Assembly (NCBI GenBank): GCA_030024065.1
Contig: JASEIE010000105.1
Location: 1 to 11,219 of the forward strand
Origin: Thermodesulfobacteriota bacterium
GTDB taxonomy: Bacteria; Desulfobacterota; BSN033; UBA1163
DNA length: 11,219 bases
Reading direction: 5' to 3'
Shown: piece after piece, positions 1 to 6,461 of the stretch
How the letters are laid out: every line of letters starts with the position of its first letter
Position numbering within the stretch: position 1 is the first letter of the stretch
Program-made: the position numbers and the translations under genes
Notes under the pieces: generated by a model
Told to the model about the DNA's origin: nothing
Database searches by the model: none
Seen by the model: the letters and a program-made list of their open reading frames with translations, nothing else

Positions 1-864
1 GTTGGATTTCAGCAGTGTTTTGGTGAAATCTCGCGGAATGCCATCAAGCCCCCAGGGAATGGGATTGTGTTCATAACCTCCCATGATGAGACCGCCCACT
101 TCCTCTCGGAAATAGACGAGAAGGTCGGGATCTCGCATCGTGGGCATCCCTCTCTTCACCCCCTTGATGGGTTTCGTGATAATATATTGGTGCTCCATGG
201 GGATGAGAGGAATGGCGACCCCCACCATCTTCCCTATCTCCGGAGCCCAGATTCCGGCAGCATTGACCACCACTTCTGTTTTAATGCTTCCTTTTTCTGT
301 TAAGACCTCATAAACTGCACCATCCTTCAATCTAATTCCAATGACCCGAGTATCGGTGTAGATGGTCGAACCTCTGTTTCTTGCCCCCTGGGCCAGGGCA
401 TAGGTCACTCCGCTCGGGTCGATCTGGCCATCCGTAGGAAGAAAGGCGGCTCCGACAATTCCTTTTCTCGTCATCACCGGGAAGAGGTCACATGCCTCTT
501 TCGGACCGATCAGTTCCATGGGAAGTCCGAAGGTTTTTGCCATAGCGGCTGAACGACGCAACTCCTCCATGCGATCTTTTGAGGAAGCAATCCGAAGGCC
601 TCCCACCGGACTCCATGCCGTATGCTGTCCCGTCTCTTCTTCCAGGCGCAAGTAAAGTTCAACACTATATTTCAACATCTTGGTAATATTGACCGAGGCC
701 CGGAGTTGGCCCACAAGGCCTGCGGCATGAAAGGTGGCCCCGCTGGTGAGTTCCCCTTTGTCCAGAACGATCACATCCTTCCACCCCATTGCCGTGAGAT
801 GGTAAGCAATGCTGCAGCCTGTAATGCCGCCGCCGACGATCACCACCCTTGCCTGATCTTTCAC
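1..864 (-). CDS. FAD-dependent amine oxidoreductase, dimethylglycine/sarcosine dehydrogenase type (N-terminal 288 residues; C-terminus off window)
   Basis: This is an open frame of 288 codons running off the left edge without a stop. The start is GTG at 864, seven bases after GGAGGAG (878-872), and an in-frame TGA lies two codons upstream, so no earlier start is possible. Residues 7-16 hold an FAD-binding Rossmann motif (VVIVGGGITG), followed by an acidic residue (D35) at the end of the second strand. The SGATFHAAGLVG motif (residues 41-52) matches the region in dimethylglycine and sarcosine dehydrogenases whose histidine carries covalent FAD; H46 is the equivalent. Family members oxidatively remove N-methyl groups from secondary or tertiary amines, often with a C-terminal folate domain, which cannot be seen here. 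The gene is divergent from the binding-protein gene, and its promoter carries the cluster's putative GntR operator. A glycine-oxidase or D-amino-acid-dehydrogenase role is possible. The family is fairly sure; the substrate is unknown. Confidence 0.5.
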   Translation of the reverse strand, partial: MKDQARVVIVGGGITGCSIAYHLTAMGWKDVIVLDKGELTSGATFHAAGLVGQLRASVNITKMLKYSVELYLRLEEETGQHTAWSPVGGLRIASSKDRMEELRRSAAMAKTFGLPMELIGPKEACDLFPVMTRKGIVGAAFLPTDGQIDPSGVTYALAQGARNRGSTIYTDTRVIGIRLKDGAVYEVLTEKGSIKTEVVVNAAGIWAPEIGKMVGVAIPLIPMEHQYIITKPIKGVKRGMPTMRDPDLLVYFREEVGGLIMGGYEHNPIPWGLDGIPRDFTKTLLKSN

Positions 865-903
865 GGTTCATCTCCTCCAGATCATCTTTCACCCCCACCC
901 CAT

Positions 904-927
904 CCCTCCCCCATCAAAGGGGGAGGG
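904..927. repeat. GC-rich REP-like hairpin in the oxidoreductase leader
   Basis: A perfect 9-bp inverted repeat (CCCTCCCCC at 904-912, GGGGGAGGG at 919-927) encloses the six-base loop ATCAAA. The flanks are also C-rich on the left and G-rich on the right. It lies about 40 bases upstream of the oxidoreductase GTG, inside its predicted mRNA leader. No U-run follows on either strand, so it is more like a dispersed palindromic repeat than a terminator. It may affect translation or mRNA stability of the oxidoreductase. Confidence 0.5.
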
Positions 928-959
928 GGAGAGAGGAAGGGGTTGGTTGAAAAGCTTAC

Positions 960-977
960 TACCTATATAAGCAGGAC
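960..977 (-). promoter_or_regulatory. Putative GntR/HutC operator, site 1 (oxidoreductase promoter)
   Basis: Read on the minus strand this is GTCCTGCTTATATAGGTA. It matches site 3 (6406-6423) at 13 of 18 positions and site 2 (2261-2278) at 12 of 18. It begins 25 bases downstream of the first base of a minus-strand TTGACA (1002-997), the position expected for a repressor that blocks the -10/start region. Its right half (ATAGGTA) is well conserved; its left half is the weakest of the three sites. The pattern fits HutC-type operators. Binding is inferred, not shown. Confidence 0.5.
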
Positions 978-1002
978 TAATGGAAAAAAAAGTTTTTGTC
1001 AA
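975..1002 (-). promoter_or_regulatory. Promoter for the FAD oxidoreductase
   Basis: A consensus -35 TTGACA is read on the minus strand from 1002 to 997. Sixteen bases later a weak -10 candidate TTAGTC (980-975) follows. The same arrangement (TTGACA, 16 bases, a hexamer starting TTA) recurs at 2234 and 6383, and CCATTA is shared with the 2234 promoter at the same spacing. The weak -10 suggests low basal activity or tight control. Confidence 0.5.
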
Positions 1003-1021
1003 CCGTTTTAAAATCAAGATA

Positions 1022-1050
1022 TTGACAAAGTAGTTGCTTTTCGATATAAA
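1022..1050 (+). promoter_or_regulatory. Sigma-70-type promoter for the binding-protein gene
   Basis: TTGACA (1022-1027), a 17-base spacer and TATAAA (1045-1050) make the best promoter in the window. Transcription would begin near 1057, leaving a leader of about 115 bases before the ATG at 1173. No copy of the cluster's palindromic operator lies downstream of it. Site 1 lies about 45 bases upstream of this -35, so regulation by the same protein would have to act from upstream, if at all. Confidence 0.5.
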
Positions 1051-1172
1051 AATTATGTCATTTGAAAAGGACGTACAATTTGAACTCGAAAGGGGAGGGA
1101 GGTGAAATTCCAAAAATTATTGGCCAGAGTAATTCAACGAAATCATTCAAAAATAAGAAGGAGGTTAAGCGT

Positions 1173-2183
1173 ATGAAGAGAAGATGGTGGGCATTGATGG
1201 TCGGTTTTTTAATGGTTGCCTTTCTTTCAGGAAGTGTGCTGGCCCAGGAGAAGGTGGTCGTCTATACCTCGTTGGAGACGGATGAGGTAGCAGAGTATCT
1301 GAAGTTGGCCCGAAGAGAGTTACCCGATCTTGATATCCATATCATCCGGCTTTCCACGGGAGAACTGGGCGCCAGGATGCTGGCGGAGAGGGCGAACCCC
1401 CAGGCAGACGTGATCTGGGGATGGGCCGTGACGAATTTGGAAGACTTCGTTACAAAAGGGATGCTGGAACCCTATAAGCCGAAGGGGGTTGAGAAATTAG
1501 AGAAGAGATTCGTTCATCCCGGATTTAGTTATGTTGGTATCGATATGTATATTGCCGCCTTCTGTGTCAATACCAAGGTGATGAAAGAGAAGGGGCTGCC
1601 CATGCCCAAGGGATGGAACGATCTGCTCGATCCGAAGTTCAAGGGATTGATCGCCATGCCAAACCCGGTTGCATCAGGGACGGGGTTTCTGCAGGTTTCG
1701 AGCATCCTCCAGATGTACGGGGCTAAGGATGGAAAGGAGGATGGTTGGGAGTTTTTGAAAAAACTGGATAAAAATATGGGTCAGTATATTAAGAGCGGGT
1801 CAAGACCGGCGAAAATGACAGCGGCAGGGGAATTTGCCGTGGGCGCTTCTTTCGACTTTGTGGTGGCAGAGCAAAAAAAGCAGGGATTTCCTGTGGAGTT
1901 CGTCTTCCCCATCGAAGGAGCCGGATATGAAGTGGAGGCCAATGCCCTCCTCAAAGGGGCGAAGAATCCCGTAGCCGCCAAGAAATTTCTGGATTGGGCG
2001 ATTGGTGAAAGCGCCATGAAGGAGTATTCTAAATTTAAATATGGGGTAACCCTTCCGGGCATCCCCACACGACCTGACCTGCCAAAGTTGTCTGAGATTA
2101 AACTCTACCCGATGGATTTTGGCTGGCAGGCCAAAAACCGGGATGAAATCCTGAAAAAATGGGAGACCCTCTTCTTGAAATGA
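1173..2183 (+). CDS. Periplasmic substrate-binding protein of an ABC importer (AEP/iron-type family)
   Basis: The product is 336 residues and would capture the solute in the periplasm for the ATPase-permease encoded downstream. ATG 1173 was chosen because AAGGAGG (1158-1164) lies eight bases before it and a clear signal peptide follows (basic KRR, hydrophobic stretch to residue 23, likely cleavage after LA at 23-24). The frame is open further upstream to 1062, but that extension would bury the signal peptide. The mature start VVVYTSLETD and the segment STGELGARMLAERANPQADVI-WG (residues 61-83) resemble proteins annotated as putative 2-aminoethylphosphonate-binding (PhnS2-like) rather than ferric-binding ones, where paired tyrosines near the C-terminus are expected. 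The SGT stretch (168-170) may contact an anionic group. The gene has its own promoter and terminator, apart from the rest of the transporter. The family is firm; the ligand is inferred by resemblance. Confidence 0.5.
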   Translation: MKRRWWALMVGFLMVAFLSGSVLAQEKVVVYTSLETDEVAEYLKLARRELPDLDIHIIRLSTGELGARMLAERANPQADVIWGWAVTNLEDFVTKGMLEPYKPKGVEKLEKRFVHPGFSYVGIDMYIAAFCVNTKVMKEKGLPMPKGWNDLLDPKFKGLIAMPNPVASGTGFLQVSSILQMYGAKDGKEDGWEFLKKLDKNMGQYIKSGSRPAKMTAAGEFAVGASFDFVVAEQKKQGFPVEFVFPIEGAGYEVEANALLKGAKNPVAAKKFLDWAIGESAMKEYSKFKYGVTLPGIPTRPDLPKLSEIKLYPMDFGWQAKNRDEILKKWETLFLK

Positions 2184-2200
2184 GAGGATCCTTCTTTTGA

Positions 2201-2232
2201 GGGCATTCTGCCAGCGCAGGATGCCCTTTTTT
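2201..2232 (+). terminator. Intrinsic terminator after the binding-protein gene
   Basis: An 11-bp stem (GGGCATTCTGC at 2201-2211 with GCAGGATGCCC at 2216-2226, one G-U pair) has a four-base loop and is followed directly by six T residues (2227-2232). It begins 17 bases after the stop codon. It should separate most binding-protein transcripts from the ATPase operon, which has its own promoter starting two bases later. Confidence 0.5.
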
Positions 2233-2233
2233 G

Positions 2234-2261
2234 TTGACAATTTTTTTATATTCCATTAAAA
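2234..2261 (+). promoter_or_regulatory. Promoter for the ATPase-permease-regulator operon
   Basis: TTGACA (2234-2239), 16 bases, then TTAAAA (2256-2261). It begins immediately after the T-run of the upstream terminator. The palindromic operator (site 2) starts at the last base of the -10 box, so a bound repressor would block polymerase. Confidence 0.5.
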
Positions 2262-2278
2262 ACCTATTTAGACAGGTA
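2261..2278 (+). promoter_or_regulatory. Putative GntR/HutC operator, site 2 (ATPase operon)
   Basis: AACCTATTTAGACAGGTA matches site 3 at 14 of 18 positions. ACCT and AGGT half-sites flank a TTTAGA centre, and the right half contains TA-G-AC, matching the HutC-family consensus GT-n-TA-n-AC. It begins 27 bases after the first base of the TTGACA box. If the regulator encoded in this operon binds here, it controls its own synthesis. Confidence 0.5.
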
Positions 2279-2292
2279 AACAACTTCTTATG

Positions 2293-2378
2293 TTCGGGTC
2301 GGGAAACCCGAACCTACCCGATAACGGGTAGAGACTCGGATATACCCGATAACGGGTAGGGGCAGGTCTCCTGACCTG
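2293..2378. repeat. Four consecutive hairpins in the ATPase mRNA leader
   Basis: Four inverted repeats stand in a row: TTCGGGT/ACCCGAA (2293-2299 with 2306-2312), TACCCG-ATAA-CGGGTA twice (2315-2330 and 2343-2358, identical 16-mers), and CAGGTC/GACCTG (2363-2368 with 2373-2378). They fill the leader between the operator and the ribosome site of the ATPase gene. None is followed by a T-run. They could be a dispersed palindromic repeat or a folded leader affecting stability or translation; no known riboswitch was recognised. Confidence 0.5.
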
Positions 2379-2395
2379 ACCGAAAAGAGGAGGGT

Positions 2396-3481
2396 ATGGG
2401 AAGAAATCTCAGGCTTGAGAATCTCACTAAACGGTACGGAGCCCTCACGGCCGTGGATCGCGTGAACCTTGAAATCGAGGAAGGGGAATTCATCTGTTTT
2501 CTGGGGCCGAGCGGTTGTGGAAAGACCACGGTCCTCAGGATGATCACCGGGTTTGAGACGGTGACAGATGGGAAGATCGTCTTTAACGGGAAGGTCATCA
2601 ATGATCTCATCCCCAAGAAAAGAGAATTTGGAATCGTCTTTCAGTCCTATGCGCTCTTTCCCAACATGACGGTGGAGGAGAATATCGCCTTCGGTCTGAA
2701 AATGAGGAAAATGGGTAAACAGGCCATCGCCCGAAGGGTCGATCAGATGTTGGATCTCGTCGGCCTTCGAGACTGGAGAAAACTCATCCCGGCCCAATTG
2801 AGCGGAGGTCAACAACAGAGAGTGGCGCTGGTTCGGGCCCTGGCGCCTGATCCGCAGGTTCTCCTTCTGGACGAGCCCTTGAGCGCTCTCGATGCAAAAA
2901 TTCGGGTCCGACTTAGAGCAGAGATTAAACGGCTACAACAGGAGCTCAAAAAGACGATGATCTATGTCACCCATGACCAGGAAGAGGCCCTTTCGATTGC
3001 CGATCGCGTGGTGGTGATGGAGAAGGGGCAGTTTCGGCAGGTGGGAAGGCCCATTGAAATTTATAAAAGCCCGAGCTCCGGTTTTGTGGCGGACTTTGTT
3101 GGGACTTCCAACTTTTTTAAAGGGTTGCGCACCGAAGATCGCGTCCGGACAAAAGGATGGGAATTTAAAGTTTCCCAATCAGGTCATTTGGACCGGGAAG
3201 AGGTGACCCTGGCCATTCGACCGGAGAAGACAGAGGTCTTCAGGGTCGGAGAGCCGACTCATCATCTGGTATTGTCCAATCTGATCCCGGCGAGGATCGA
3301 TGTGGTTACCTTCCTCGGAGCGGCTGTACGACTGGTCATTAACCTGGGTGGAGAAGAGGTGATTTCCGATGTGATCGAGAAGGAGTTTGAGCAGAGGGGA
3401 TTCAGGCAGGGAGATGAGGTTTTGCTCTATTTTCCACCTGAATCCTTTCTCATCTATTCAGAAAAAGAGGGTGTTGAATGA
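2396..3481 (+). CDS. ABC importer ATPase (polyamine/iron/AEP-type family)
   Basis: The 361-residue protein would energise import at the inner face of the membrane. Walker A is GPSGCGKTT (37-45), the Q-loop glutamine is Q83, the signature LSGGQQQR spans 135-142, Walker B VLLLDEP spans 155-161 with catalytic E160, and the switch histidine is H193. After residue about 240 comes the TOBE-type regulatory region typical of PotA/FbpC-like ATPases. The length is normal for the family. ATG 2396 starts at a conserved position for the family; AGGAGG (2388-2393) is unusually close, only two bases away, though GAGG at 2387-2390 gives better spacing. The gene overlaps the permease by four bases (ATGA), so translation of the two is probably coupled. 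It is the first gene of an operon behind operator site 2. Domain assignment is certain; the substrate is not given by an ATPase. Confidence 0.5.
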   Translation: MGRNLRLENLTKRYGALTAVDRVNLEIEEGEFICFLGPSGCGKTTVLRMITGFETVTDGKIVFNGKVINDLIPKKREFGIVFQSYALFPNMTVEENIAFGLKMRKMGKQAIARRVDQMLDLVGLRDWRKLIPAQLSGGQQQRVALVRALAPDPQVLLLDEPLSALDAKIRVRLRAEIKRLQQELKKTMIYVTHDQEEALSIADRVVVMEKGQFRQVGRPIEIYKSPSSGFVADFVGTSNFFKGLRTEDRVRTKGWEFKVSQSGHLDREEVTLAIRPEKTEVFRVGEPTHHLVLSNLIPARIDVVTFLGAAVRLVINLGGEEVISDVIEKEFEQRGFRQGDEVLLYFPPESFLIYSEKEGVE

Positions 3482-5244
3482 ATCGTTCTGAGCCACCCCG
3501 TTCCTATCCCATTCTCTCATCCCTTTCCTCACTGGCCTTCAGCAGTGACAAATTTTTAACGGGAGTGGCCTTTGCTTTCTTTCTGGCTATTCTCGCCTTC
3601 TTTCTTCTCTACCCGGTGGTGGACATCTGCAGGCTGAGTTTTTTCAAGGAAGGGGTCTTCACCTTCCAGAATTACATCAACTATTTTACAAATCCGAGGA
3701 TCTTCCGGTCCTTCACCAACAGCATGTACATTTCGATTGTTACCATGGTCATCACCACAATCTCCGCCTTCTTCTTTGCCTACGGATTGACCCGAACGAC
3801 CATACCAGGTAAAGGGGTCTTCTATACCATCTCCACATTCCCTCTCATTGCTCCGACCATCATCCAGGCCTTAGCCCTCATCCTGCTTTTCGGCCGAAAC
3901 GGTCTGATCACCCGTTATCTGTTAGGCACGGACTGGAATATTTACGGAGCGACCGGGATCATCGTCGGAGAGTGTCTTTACTGCTTCCCCAATGCCCTCT
4001 TCATCCTCTACACTACTTTGTCTGCGGTCGATACGCGAATGGACGAGGCGGCCCAGAGTCTGGGGGCCTCCGCGTTAAAGACGTTCTGGAAGGTGACGCT
4101 TCCCTCGGCAAAATACGGAATTGCGAGCGCTGCCGCCCTGACCTTCAACCTTACGATCACCGATTTCGGGATTCCTGTCGTGATCGGGGGGAATTATTCC
4201 GTTCTGGCGACCGAGATTGTCTCTCAGGTATTCGGGCTACAGCGTTTTGATCTGGGGGCCACCATCAGTGTCATCCTGCTTGTTCCTTCCATCGGTGCCT
4301 TTATGATCAATTATTACCTCACGAGGAAGAGTTATGCCCTGATCAGCGGGCAGGCAAGGCCTTTTTTGCAGCCCTCCAGACCTCTTAAAATGTGGGGGTT
4401 CACCCTTTATTGCAGCTTGATCTGTCTCTGCATTCTCCTTGTCTTCGCTACGGTATTTTTAGGCTCCTTTGTCAGGACCTGGCCTTATGATTTCTCTCTC
4501 ACCCTTAAGCATTTCGACTTCCCATCGCTGGGAGCCCATGCCCCTCTCTGGACCAACTTCTGGACCTCTGTCCTGGGGGAGGGGACATTCCGAAACATGA
4601 TCGCCTATAAATACGCTCCGATCTGGACAAGCCTCCTGGTCGCCATTGTCGTTGCCATTGCCGGCGCCTCCCTGACGCTGGTGGCGGGCTATATCATCGA
4701 GAAGAAGAAACCGAAGGGAGAGCAGGTCCTTTATACCCTCAGTGTGTTGCCGGCTGCCATCCCCGGAGTCGTGATGGGGTTAGGGTATGTTCTGGCTTTT
4801 AACAAGCCTTATTTTTTCATCTACGGCACCATCTGGATCATTATCATCAACATCATCATTTGCAATTTTACCCTTGGCGTGCTGACCAGCATTGCCAACC
4901 TGAAACAGATGGATAAATCGATCGAGGAGGCAGCCGTGAGCCTGGGCTCCGGACCTGTCGCCACCTTTACCAAAGTCATTTTTCCCCTATCGAAGGTGGC
5001 CTTTCTCTCCACCGCCACCTTCTTCTTCATGAGGGCCATGACCACGATCAGCGCGGTGATCTTTCTCATCTCCGCGACGATCAAGCTAGCGGCAATCGAA
5101 ATCATTTTCCTCGATGTCGATGGTCGGACCGCCAGCGCCAATGCGATGTGCACCGTTGTGGTGGCCATTGTCATCGGAGTGCTTTTAATCATGCGTCTGG
5201 TCACCGGAAGGTCCGGATTAGCAGGAATGGTTTCTTCGAGGTAA
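3478..5244 (+). CDS. Fused two-domain ABC permease, AEP/iron-type importer
   Basis: This 588-residue inner-membrane protein carries both permease halves in one chain. The first half (about 30-285) has the ATPase-docking loop EAAQSLGASALKTFWK-like around 190-205. The second (about 305-575) has EEAAVSLGSG at 483-492. Many hydrophobic segments are evident, about twelve in total. Stretches such as TDFGIPVVIGGNYSVLATEI (228-247) and TTISAVIFL (522-530) resemble permeases annotated as putative 2-aminoethylphosphonate importers (PhnU2-like), agreeing with the binding protein. FbpB-type iron permeases share the same fused layout and remain an alternative. Its ATG lies within the ATPase stop (ATGA). 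Its TAA stop at 5242-5244 coincides with the first bases of the inverted-repeat element that follows. The regulator gene comes next on the same strand with no evident promoter between, so co-transcription is likely. Confidence 0.5.
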   Translation: MNRSEPPRSYPILSSLSSLAFSSDKFLTGVAFAFFLAILAFFLLYPVVDICRLSFFKEGVFTFQNYINYFTNPRIFRSFTNSMYISIVTMVITTISAFFFAYGLTRTTIPGKGVFYTISTFPLIAPTIIQALALILLFGRNGLITRYLLGTDWNIYGATGIIVGECLYCFPNALFILYTTLSAVDTRMDEAAQSLGASALKTFWKVTLPSAKYGIASAAALTFNLTITDFGIPVVIGGNYSVLATEIVSQVFGLQRFDLGATISVILLVPSIGAFMINYYLTRKSYALISGQARPFLQPSRPLKMWGFTLYCSLICLCILLVFATVFLGSFVRTWPYDFSLTLKHFDFPSLGAHAPLWTNFWTSVLGEGTFRNMIAYKYAPIWTSLLVAIVVAIAGASLTLVAGYIIEKKKPKGEQVLYTLSVLPAAIPGVVMGLGYVLAFNKPYFFIYGTIWIIIINIIICNFTLGVLTSIANLKQMDKSIEEAAVSLGSGPVATFTKVIFPLSKVAFLSTATFFFMRAMTTISAVIFLISATIKLAAIEIIFLDVDGRTASANAMCTVVVAIVIGVLLIMRLVTGRSGLAGMVSSR

Positions 5245-5446
5245 ACCCCGTTAGAAATTCCAGCGGGCCTTCGCCGCGCCCCGCCGCGACGGAGCGCGAG
5301 CGAGGCGGGCGAAGTGGCTCCGGCCACGCAGGCGGGGCATTAAAGCCGGCCGGAATTATTTTGGAATGTAACCCCGCCGCAGCCGCCGGCCCAGAGGGCC
5401 TCTGGCCCGGAGGGAACGCCGGGGGGATTATTTCTAACGGGGTAAA
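5242..5446. repeat. 205-bp GC-rich element with terminal inverted repeats, copy 1 (MITE-like)
   Basis: The left end TAAACCCCGTTAGAAAT (5242-5258) is repeated inverted at the right end as ATTTCTAACGGGGTAAA (5430-5446); 14 inner bases (ACCCCGTTAGAAAT) match perfectly. The interior is strikingly GC-rich and full of palindromes, for example CTTCGCC (5269-5275) with GGCGAAG (5308-5314), and a CAGAGG/CCTCTG palindrome near 5390-5405. A second element with nearly the same ends lies at 10110-10215. No transposase is encoded, so it is a non-autonomous or purely structural repeat. It contributes the permease stop codon and ends 11 bases before the regulator ATG. Small open frames inside it look like chance products of the GC-rich DNA. 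Confidence 0.5.
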
Positions 5447-5457
5447 GAAGGGGAGCA

Positions 5458-6219
5458 ATGGGAGAAACGTTACATTTAGAACCAGGAGTTCCCAAATATT
5501 TGCAGATCAGCAACTGGCTTGCGGAGATGATCCAGAAGGGGCGCTATGGGGTGAACGATAAGTTGCCTTCGGAGTCGAAGCTTGTGGAGCTTTTTCGAGT
5601 CAACCGGAATACCGTCCGGCAGGCCATCTCCGATCTGGTGGCAAAAGGGCTCGTCCTGAAGCGCAATGGCGTGGGATCCTTTGTCATTGGTCGTGCCGTT
5701 CAGCCTGTGAAATACACCCTCCAGAATATCTCCAGTTTTACGGACGATATGCTCCGGATGGGTGTTGTTCCCAGGACCAGACTCATCAGCAAGTCCGTGA
5801 TCGAAGCGCCACCTGATGTGGGGGAGAAGCTGATGTTAGGGAAGGAGAGATTGGTCATCCTGACCGAACGGCTTCGCCTGGGGAATCGCATCCCCCTGGT
5901 CATCGAACGGAGTTACCTTCCCCATAAGGAATATAAGTCGATCTTAAAGATGCGGCTGACCGGTTCCCTTTACCACCTTCTGACCAAAAAATTTCATGTC
6001 GTACTTCACCGTTCTATTCAGACCTTTCGGGCTATCGTCCTCTCCGGAAAGGACGCTGAGTTACTCGGCGTCCCTCAACGCTCCCCGGGTATCTTCCTCG
6101 AGAGCGTCATCTACGATGCCAAGAATATACCGGTGGAGGTGCTCCATGCCTTTCACCGGGGGGACAAATATATTTTCGAGGTGGAATCGGGCAGATACCG
6201 GTACGATCTCAAAGGGTAA
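5458..6219 (+). CDS. GntR-family transcriptional regulator, HutC subfamily (UTRA effector domain)
   Basis: The 253-residue protein has an N-terminal winged helix (about 10-80) with the GntR signature LPSESKLVELFRVNRNTVRQ (36-55) and the wing KRNGVGSFV (68-76). The C-terminal part (about 88-248) resembles the UTRA ligand-binding fold of HutC-type regulators, which bind small catabolic effectors. ATG 5458 follows AAGGGGAG (5448-5455), placed directly after the inverted-repeat element. It is probably expressed with the ATPase and permease from the promoter at 2234, giving autoregulation through site 2. Three matching palindromes in front of the oxidoreductase, the transporter operon and the aminotransferase operon are its likely targets. 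Regulators of this subfamily (PhnF and PhnR types) often accompany phosphonate uptake genes, which fits the transporter but does not prove the ligand. Repressor rather than activator action is inferred from operator position. Confidence 0.5.
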   Translation: MGETLHLEPGVPKYLQISNWLAEMIQKGRYGVNDKLPSESKLVELFRVNRNTVRQAISDLVAKGLVLKRNGVGSFVIGRAVQPVKYTLQNISSFTDDMLRMGVVPRTRLISKSVIEAPPDVGEKLMLGKERLVILTERLRLGNRIPLVIERSYLPHKEYKSILKMRLTGSLYHLLTKKFHVVLHRSIQTFRAIVLSGKDAELLGVPQRSPGIFLESVIYDAKNIPVEVLHAFHRGDKYIFEVESGRYRYDLKG

Positions 6220-6248
6220 GAGATTTCTGAAAAAGTCCAGAAATCTCT
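6219..6248. repeat. Perfect 11-bp inverted repeat after the regulator gene
   Basis: AGAGATTTCTG (6219-6229) and CAGAAATCTCT (6238-6248) pair perfectly around an eight-base loop, starting at the last base of the regulator stop codon. No T-run follows, so it is not a classical intrinsic terminator, though it could protect the 3' end or slow polymerase. Confidence 0.5.
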
Positions 6249-6339
6249 GATTACACGGATTAAGTGACGATTACTCAGATTAGAAACACATTGAAAAAGA
6301 AGAAAAATCTGTGTAATCCTTTTTGAAATCTGTGTCATC
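6249..6339. repeat. Four-unit AT-rich repeat, two forward and two inverted
   Basis: GATTACACGGATTA (6249-6262) and GATTACTCAGATTA (6269-6282) are direct repeats, identical at 12 of 14 positions. AATCTGTGTAATC (6306-6318) and AATCTGTGTCATC (6327-6339) are the inverted form. The two halves can pair into a long hairpin. No open frame is present. This looks like a degenerate intergenic palindromic repeat. Confidence 0.5.
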
Positions 6340-6382
6340 AAGAGAGCGTATATTAGTTTTTAAGAGCTCTCATAAAAAAATC

Positions 6383-6410
6383 TTGACAAAATAGTTTTCT
6401 CTTGTTACCT
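6383..6410 (+). promoter_or_regulatory. Promoter for the aminotransferase-aldolase-alanine dehydrogenase operon
   Basis: TTGACA (6383-6388), 16 bases, then TTACCT (6405-6410), a weak -10 that overlaps operator site 3. The first bases (TTGACAAAATAGTT) resemble the binding-protein promoter at 1022. The start would lie near 6417, leaving a leader of about 240 bases before the ATG at 6661. Confidence 0.5.
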
Positions 6411-6423
6411 GTATAGATAGGTA
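6406..6423 (+). promoter_or_regulatory. Putative GntR/HutC operator, site 3 (catabolic operon)
   Basis: TACCTGTATAGATAGGTA is the most symmetrical of the three sites, with five-base half-sites TACCT and AGGTA separated by eight bases. It contains GT-A-TA-G-AT, one base from the HutC consensus GT-n-TA-n-AC. It begins 23 bases after the first base of TTGACA and covers the -10 box. Confidence 0.5.
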
Positions 6424-6461
6424 GTTAGGTTAAGAAACATTCGAAGTGCGCACCAATGGTC

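Noticed and set aside
869..871. ATG just upstream of the oxidoreductase GTG (minus strand)
   Set aside because: It is out of frame with the oxidoreductase coding sequence.
1062..1172. N-terminal extension of the binding-protein frame to 1062
   Set aside because: It would place 37 extra residues before a clear signal peptide, while ATG 1173 has AAGGAGG at ideal spacing.
2293..2378. Known riboswitch in the ATPase leader
   Set aside because: The hairpins are short perfect palindromes without a recognisable aptamer core.
1173..5244. Ferric iron ABC importer
   Set aside because: The fused permease and PotA-like ATPase allow it, but the binding protein lacks evident iron-binding tyrosine pairs, and the regulator and enzymes are catabolic. 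It is kept only as an alternative.
5148..5561. Open frames on both strands across the GC-rich element at 5242-5446
   Set aside because: They overlap the permease and regulator genes, have low-complexity composition and resemble no protein; they are by-products of GC-rich palindromic DNA.
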